NCBI GenBank assembly: GCA_012931725.1 | Contig: CM022948.1 | Location: forward strand, 64,469,253-64,533,252 | DNA length: 64,000 nt | Reading direction: 5' to 3' | Source of the DNA: Litsea cubeba | Taxonomy: Eukaryota > Streptophyta > Magnoliopsida > Laurales > Lauraceae | Part shown: piece after piece, positions 58,570-64,000 of the stretch | How the letters are laid out: every line of letters starts with the position of its first letter | Position numbering within the stretch: position 1 is the first letter of the stretch | Position numbers and translations under genes: made by a program | The notes under the pieces: model-generated | The model's input: only the letters and a program-made list of their open reading frames with translations | Database searches by the model: none | Told to the model about the DNA's origin: nothing

Positions 58570-58630
58570 GGTGATTGGAAAGGGTTTCGGGAAAGGTTTT
58601 GAGAAAGGTTTTGGGGTATGGGTTAGTACT

Positions 58631-58648
58631 TTCCCACAGACGGCGCCA
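58631..58648 (-). other. Primer-binding site of the Tat element
   Basis: On the minus strand TGGCGCCGTCTGTGGGAA begins two bases after the 5' LTR. TGGCGCCG is a recurrent PBS start in plant Ty3/gypsy elements; the exact tRNA is not assigned here. Confidence 0.85.
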
Positions 58649-58650
58649 AT

Positions 58651-59386
58651 TGTAAGTGCCTGAAAATTAAGGACTTTAGATCAGGGATTAGGGTCCTTGA
58701 CTCAGGTGGTTTGGATGAAGGTTGCCGTGGCTCCGACTGGACCTGAGGAGGAAGAGAGGAAAAAACGTCAAAGGACCCTGGTTGCAGGCAGCGCAAGGCT
58801 CTCCGATGCTTAAGTTAGTTCAGGGAACGAGCAAGGGAAATGGAAAGGAAGTTGCAGAGTAAGAGCGTGTATTATGGGTTGCGTACCTTTAGGATGGAGG
58901 TGGAGGCGCTATTTATAGGCGATGGGGTTGACTATTGTGGGCGAGTTCCAAGACTGGGCCGGCCACTCGAGTGGCTGCGTCCACTCAGCCCATAATGCAT
59001 TAAATGCTGACCCATGCTTCATTAAATGCTAGGCTCGCTGGGTCAGGCGGCGGTTCTGACTTTTGGGCCAGGTCCCATCAGGCCTGGCCCGGAGCCATGC
59101 CCTGGGGGCGCACGTGTCCTGTACGCGCCGTTTTGTCAGTAATGATAATCTGCAGGGCATGCCTTAGCATGCACCGTTGTTCTGTCGCTGGTCCCATCAA
59201 TCTCTGTCAAATCCGCGTTGCCGGGGTCGATGCCGAGGTCGGATAGGTCCGACTTCGGGAGCTCTCACCTCGGCAAATGCCGCGGCTCTTCAGCCGCGGT
59301 CACCCTTGGCCTAGGGGAGGCATAATCATTTTGTCTGGAGGCCTGGGCTAGTGCTGATCTCGGCTTAGTGAAAACACCCCCACACA
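58651..59386 (-). repeat. 5' LTR of the Tat element
   Basis: 736 bp, identical in length to the other LTR. The eight differences found by eye are all transitions. The promoter is expected here. Confidence 0.95.
58910..58917 (-). promoter_or_regulatory. TATA box of the Tat 5' LTR
   Basis: TATAAATA on the minus strand, within CGCCTATAAATAGCGCC, in the middle of the LTR. It should drive the genomic RNA. Confidence 0.65.
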
Positions 59387-59391
59387 ATATT

Positions 59392-60949
59392 TATGCTGAC
59401 AAGTTGCCCACATCTGTGACAAACAAATATGGGCTAGAAGGAGAAGCCCTTAGTGCAGCCTAACTCCAAGTGAGAAGTGAATTATTTCTTCACATGGAGT
59501 TCTTGAACTTGCTATCAATCATTCATACATGTTTTGTTGTCATCTATGTGTGTCGGTCCATAAAGTATGAATTTTCTCTGTCTTGTCTGCCGGGCCAATT
59601 GCTTGATAACCTATTGTAGACATTCTATAAATCAATAAAAATATATATCATTATACCATCTTCTCCCTATCAGCTTTCTATGAGTTGTTTCCATGTCTTT
59701 AGTTATCATTTTATAGAAAAAAAGAAAAAGAAAAAAAGAGAAACATTTTATTTCCTATGGATCTACCTAGCATAAAACTTGATTGGTCCCAAAAATATTA
59801 GAGTCTTGTCTTTGATGTTCATAAATTTCTCTCCCAAAGTTAAGTTGTATGGATTGTAATGTTGACAGCTCGCTAATTGCACAATTTTGGATGTGTCTCC
59901 TCTTTTCTAATAAAGGGGACCTTAATGTTTCTCCTCTTTTTAAATAGCTACATGCATTCTTGTTCTTAAAGTTTTGTCTAAGAATCTAATTATTTGTCCA
60001 AACTCACTCACTTTTTTGTCTCAATCAAGAGTTCAAGACCCATATTTATATAGTATTCCATCTGGTTGTAATGCTCTCATGGTCATACTAATTGTTTTGA
60101 ACGGTGGTGATTTTATGAATGGGAAAGAGTTTATACAGTTTAACAGATATATATTTACTAGACGGGTCTCACAAAAATGGGGACACCACCCAACCTCCAA
60201 AATAAACACAAACCAAAGCCCCCTAGGGCGAGAGGTGACTCAATCATGGCAGCAAAGGAACTACATTGCTGAAGACCATTCATGCCTCCTTACAATTGCT
60301 TGGCCAAGGCATCAGCTTTGATGTTCTCTAACCGAGGCAAATGCACAAAGGAGGCATGGACTTCCAGGCCCTTGACCTCCTTACGATGCCTGCTAACTGC
60401 CATAGTGCCCTGCAATCCTCAGATTCCCGAGTGATGACTTAAGCCTAACCACCTTTTACAGTGACCTAGGAGATGTTGAGGTTTCTAACTTTGAAGTACC
60501 CTCTTGCATTATTCATCTTTTTTAAGGAAGTTTTCTTTTCTTCTTCTATCTTTGATATCTTATTAACCATTTCTTGATTTGATTCTAATTCATGATTTAC
60601 TACCTCCGCATTTATGTAGTCATTTGGTGTTTAAAAACAAAACTCATCTCTTCTTTAACAATTATGTTTTTAAATTTCTTGTACCATAATCTTACCTTGA
60701 TTTTTTCATTTATCTTAGCTTTCAAGCTTATAACGATCCTTGTTCCTTTGTTAGCTCCAAATTGGATATATAAACTGTCACAGACTTCATATAAGCTTTA
60801 TATCTTGTCCTCTTGCAATCTCATGTTAAGATAGTCTTTTGATTTTCTCCACGTTATAAACACACTCAAATCATTAATCTGTCACTTTGTAATGCTCTCT
60901 CATGGAATGACTAATCAATTCCGGTAGATTGACCATTTGTAGTCTCAGC
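59392..60949 (+). other. Intergenic; possible 3' untranslated region of a split gene
   Basis: Directly after the Tat element a short frame (GCTGACAAGTTGCCCACATC on, to TAA near 59460) is followed by AT-rich sequence with AATCAATAAAAATATAT at ~59626-59645, a plausible poly(A) signal. This may be the end of a small gene whose start lies at 47.7 kb. From 59700 to 60950 there is no gene, only AT-rich and purine-rich debris. Confidence 0.35.
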
Positions 60950-62023
60950 AAATGATAGTTTATTTGTCTACCCTTTTTTCTTAAGAGGCCATCAACTTAC
61001 ATGGAGAAACTTTTTCTCACCAACGCTGATGTTGGCCTGCGTTGGACATGTCCAAACTATCTCAAACGATTCTATTCTCTCCTTATTCATCATCTATTGA
61101 TGTTACCCCTAAATGCTCCCAAATGCACTCATTTTTAATTCTATCTTTCTTAGCTTTATGACACATCCATTTTAATATTTTCATCCATGCTACACTCAAT
61201 TTTTACATGTGTTGTTTTCTAGTTGGCCAACATTCTGCTTCATAAGTCATAGTTGGTCTAATCGTCATCTTTAAAAAAAAAATCCTTTAATTTTAGTGGT
61301 TTGTATCGATCACAAAGCACTCTAGAAGCAAGTCTCCACTTTAACGTCCATCTCTTATCCTATGTTTGACGTCCTCATCAATATCTTCATCCTTGCTAAT
61401 TATTGAGCATCGAAAGGAATCTCCTTGTGGTGTCTCTTGAGCTCAATTTTCACGATAGTTACTTCTTTTATTTTATTTTATCGGTAACAATAACATTTTA
61501 TTAAAAAGTGGATAAGTACAACTCAGATTAGACCAAACAGAAAAACAACATAGCCCAGAGATGAACTGGTACAAGAGGTATATACCAGACTGCAGCCACA
61601 ACTATGCTACATGGGCACTTAGAGATTCACTTCTCTCTGCACATCGCCACTGAAGTCGCAATTCATATATTCGGTCTTTGTACAACTTTAAAGCCCTTGG
61701 ATTGTAAAGGTTCCCATTATCACCTAGGTATCGCATTCCCTTCATCTCTTGATTCGTCCACTAATACTATAAGATCTGCGAACAACATACACCAACGTAC
61801 CTCCACTTGAATATGAGTATTTAACTCGTCCATAATCAGTGAAAAAAAGGATAAGGGTTTTAAAGCTGACCCTTGATGCATACCTATATTTATTGAAAAC
61901 TCACATATCTCTCCACAAGTAGTTCTCACACTCATTACCTCCCTCTCATACATGTCTTTAACAATGTCAATATAACCTTTGTGCACTTCATTTATCTAAA
62001 ACCCAACAAATCAAATCTGTAGG
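60950..62023 (-). pseudogene. RTE-type LINE reverse transcriptase remnant
   Basis: On the minus strand HKGYIDIVKDMYEREVMSVRTTCGE, GMHQGSALKPLSFFSLIMDEL and WCMLFADLIVLVDESRD (61986-61720) correspond to RT domains 4-5 of plant RTE LINEs. The catalytic F/YADD reads FADL, so it is inactive. Further downstream, disordered frames preserve the tail that follows RT in this family (about 61370-60960, including a segment aligning to the CDRYKPLKLKG-like region). 61470-61640 does not fit and may be a separate insertion. The 5' side is cut abruptly by the LTR at 62024. Confidence 0.78.
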
Positions 62024-64000
62024 TGTGACACCCCGGCCCAAAATCCCATAATCCCGCACGGTTACCGAGACACTACTCCCCACGGGACCTCAAGTCATGC
62101 AACTCACAAGCACTTTTGATCCCTAATTGGTTGGGTTCCCACAAGATTTCACGTGTGGGGTGTTATTAAACCATCACAAACAAGGTCCATTTCTCTTATC
62201 GCGGAAGATTGTGTAACATAATGAACCTGTACATAACACATATGAAGCATGGTATCTATTTCAACATTCATCTCTATCATATTTGAAGCAATACAAATGA
62301 GAGCATAAACTAGTCCATGGATATCATTAAAGTTCAAGTTTAAGTTAGAAGAAACTGGTAGAGATAGTAGCAAGTAAAGGAAGAAGTTTAGTTAAAGTAT
62401 TGCAACACATGGTCAATAAAGTTTAAACAACAATGGCCATCCGGGCCAACATAGGGAAGGACATGATGACAAGCGCTCAACGTACACTGATGTCTAGAAG
62501 ACATATGGAGTCCACTCAGCTAGTTGTTGAGTTGTCTTTTTGACCTTCTTAATCTCCAGAGCAATGACGTCATGGTCCTCACGTGTAACGCCAGGTGTAG
62601 CATCATCAGATGCAACAATCAAGCAAGATATACAAGTATGAAAGCATAGCATGTGATATCAAATTAGTACATAAAGGACGACAAATCATGTGAGGTCAAA
62701 TAAGAGTGAACTAGGCATGATTATGCATGAGTAAGCATGAACATGGCGAATCATTAATAACATAGGCTAACAAGTTACCCTAACAAAATGGCATATCCAC
62801 GTAAGCTATATTCTCTCGATTCAACCATTATACATGGGTTAAATAAAGAGCATGAAACATAACATAGCATGATGGTACCACTAGGAGGCATAGGGCCTAC
62901 AAAACTCCATCGTGGACTTGGAGCACCGGCAAGCTCCCATAACATAACCTAGATTATAACTAGTCCATAAAAATACTAAATCCTCACTTAGCTGGGTCCG
63001 AATGTGATAGGATCGAAGCTAAGTGGTGTTGACAAAATGATTGAAGTGTACGTAGTGTGAATTGTAAATCATAAGCTTATACATAAGCAAGAACATAAGC
63101 ATAGGGCGTAACATGACATCACATGTGTGCAAGGTCAAATCAAGTATAAGAAGGACATGAAACATAAAGCACATCAAGATTCATGATGCGAAACGGGGAA
63201 AATATAGAAGCATGAGATAAACCATGCGAATATACAGAAACGTATGTCAAATGCATGCATAAAAGATCAAGTAGCGAATCAAGGATGAAGAACAACCCAG
63301 TTCTAGGGTTTGGAATGCCCGTTGGCATTACCATCCAACCGTGTGTAATCCTAGAGCTTCTGATGTCTCCTTGCTACATTAACCTTGGCGTTACACAAGT
63401 TCACAAACATCGAATTGCCTTAGGTTAACACTTTTGTCTTAGTGTACATGAATACCAAGTTATGGGCTTCCATGTAGGTGTATGTTAGCTCTTACATCAC
63501 CTACATAGGTCTAGGGGTCCATTAGGTCTTGTTTAGGGTCCAAGGGTTCCATGGCTAAAGTCCAAACTAGGCACAAAACCACCTAAAAATCCTAGGTTTT
63601 CACAGTTGCCTCATGGTCAGCTCACGGTCGACCGTGGGGTCTCACGGTTGCTCCAAGGTCGGCTCACGATCAACCGCGGGCTCCTTACGGTTAGCCGTCG
63701 GTTAACTGCTGTGTAAAAATGGGGAAAAGTCAAGGTACTAGAAATGTGACCATATGGTTCATATGCACAGTTCGGTCACCCCACGGTTGGCTCACGCTTA
63801 ACCATAAGTTGACTTACGGCTAGCTGCGGGCTAACCACAGTGCAAATTTCCGGAAAAAGTCAGGTACTGGAAATGTAACTGCCTGACTCCTTTGTTTCCG
63901 TGGTCTACCGTGAGAGGTTCCATAGTCGACTGTGGGCCACAAAAGTCGAATTCCTTGAACTAAAACTGGTTTGTTTAAGTGGGAAAATGTATTCCCATTC
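62024..64000. repeat. Large LTR, partial, running off the window
   Basis: It begins TGTGACACCCCGGCCC directly against the LINE remnant and stays related to the solo LTR at 19684-22542. Shared blocks include GTAACGCCAAGTGTAGCACCAT (20163; 62585 as GTAACGCCAGGTGTAGCATC), ATAAGCTATGTTCTCTC (20370; 62811) and GGTCGAAGCTAAGTGGTGCTGAC (20586; 63011). No gag or pol is seen up to the window end. It could be a solo LTR or the 5' LTR of a full element. Confidence 0.75.
63605..63990. repeat. Palindromic mini-array in the partial LTR
   Basis: Copies of CACGGTCGACCGTG (perfect 14-bp palindrome at 63623-63636) and variants such as CACGGTTGGCTCACG, ACGGTTAGCCGTCGG and CGTGGTCTACCGTGAG recur about ten times, some 1.6 kb into the LTR. 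Confidence 0.7.

Larger units (their letters stand above)
48546..59386 (-). mobile_element. Tat-type Ty3/gypsy LTR retrotransposon, 10,841 bp
   Basis: It has two 736-bp LTRs, a PBS beside the right LTR and a PPT beside the left one, so it reads on the minus strand. The target duplication ATATT (48541-48545 and 59387-59391) is perfect. The coding order is gag, protease, RT, RNase H, second RNase H, integrase, which with the second (archaeal-type) RNase H marks the Tat group. A long region after pol carries a gene on the opposite strand, as in Grande and other Tat elements. By eye the LTRs differ at 8 of 736 positions (~1.1%), so the insertion is recent, but gag-pol already has one stop and two frameshifts. 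Confidence 0.96.

Overview
This is a plant nuclear window, almost certainly from an angiosperm. It has spliced genes with GT-AG introns, plant-type LTR retrotransposons of both superfamilies, and hAT, Mutator and RTE-LINE remnants. It also holds a higher-order satellite and one interrupted receptor-like kinase gene. I see no prokaryotic features, rRNA, tRNA or CRISPR. The species cannot be read from the sequence; the TE density and long introns would suit a woody, TE-rich genome (inference).

Layout. 1-2.5 kb: an orphan exon of a retrotransposon antisense gene, a ~33-bp tandem array, and the 3' end of a decayed Ty1/copia element with its LTR. 5.8-11.5 kb: a longer Ty1/copia element with all domains but several breaks; its 3' LTR start is clear and its 5' LTR is not. 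12.2-26.2 kb: a large decayed Mutator-like element with a transposase on + and a Ulp1-type (C48) protease-like gene on -, facing each other. It has been hit by a hAT MITE (13425-13904), a TRIM retrotransposon (16458-16979) and a 2.86-kb solo LTR (19684-22542), each with target-site duplications. 26.8-27.8 kb: a ~340-bp tandem repeat. 30.8-37.3 kb, minus strand: the one convincing host gene, a 396-aa cytoplasmic kinase of the cysteine-rich RLK (CRK/DUF26) kinase clade in five exons, with TEs in its introns. 37.6-39.1 kb: two fold-back elements upstream of it. 40.4-43.2 kb: a satellite whose ~136/144/152-bp monomers form a repeating A-B-C trimer. 43.8-47.1 kb: a hAT element with TIRs, an 8-bp duplication and a broken transposase. 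48.5-59.4 kb: a recent, nearly complete Tat-type Ty3/gypsy element on the minus strand. It has 736-bp LTRs, PBS, PPT, gag-pol, two RNase H domains and a separately promoted, spliced gene on the opposite strand. 60.9-64 kb: an RTE-type LINE remnant cut by a second large LTR that runs off the window.

Most of the window is a stack of nested insertions whose order can be partly read: the Mutator-like element is older than the MITE, TRIM and solo LTR inside it, and the Tat element is young (8 differences between its LTRs by eye, all transitions). The most unusual items are the antisense intron-containing gene of the Tat element with an orphan homologous exon at the window start, the transposase + Ulp1 Mutator-like element, the trimeric satellite, and the palindrome arrays that differ in motif between two related large LTRs. 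All coordinates and comparisons were made by eye.
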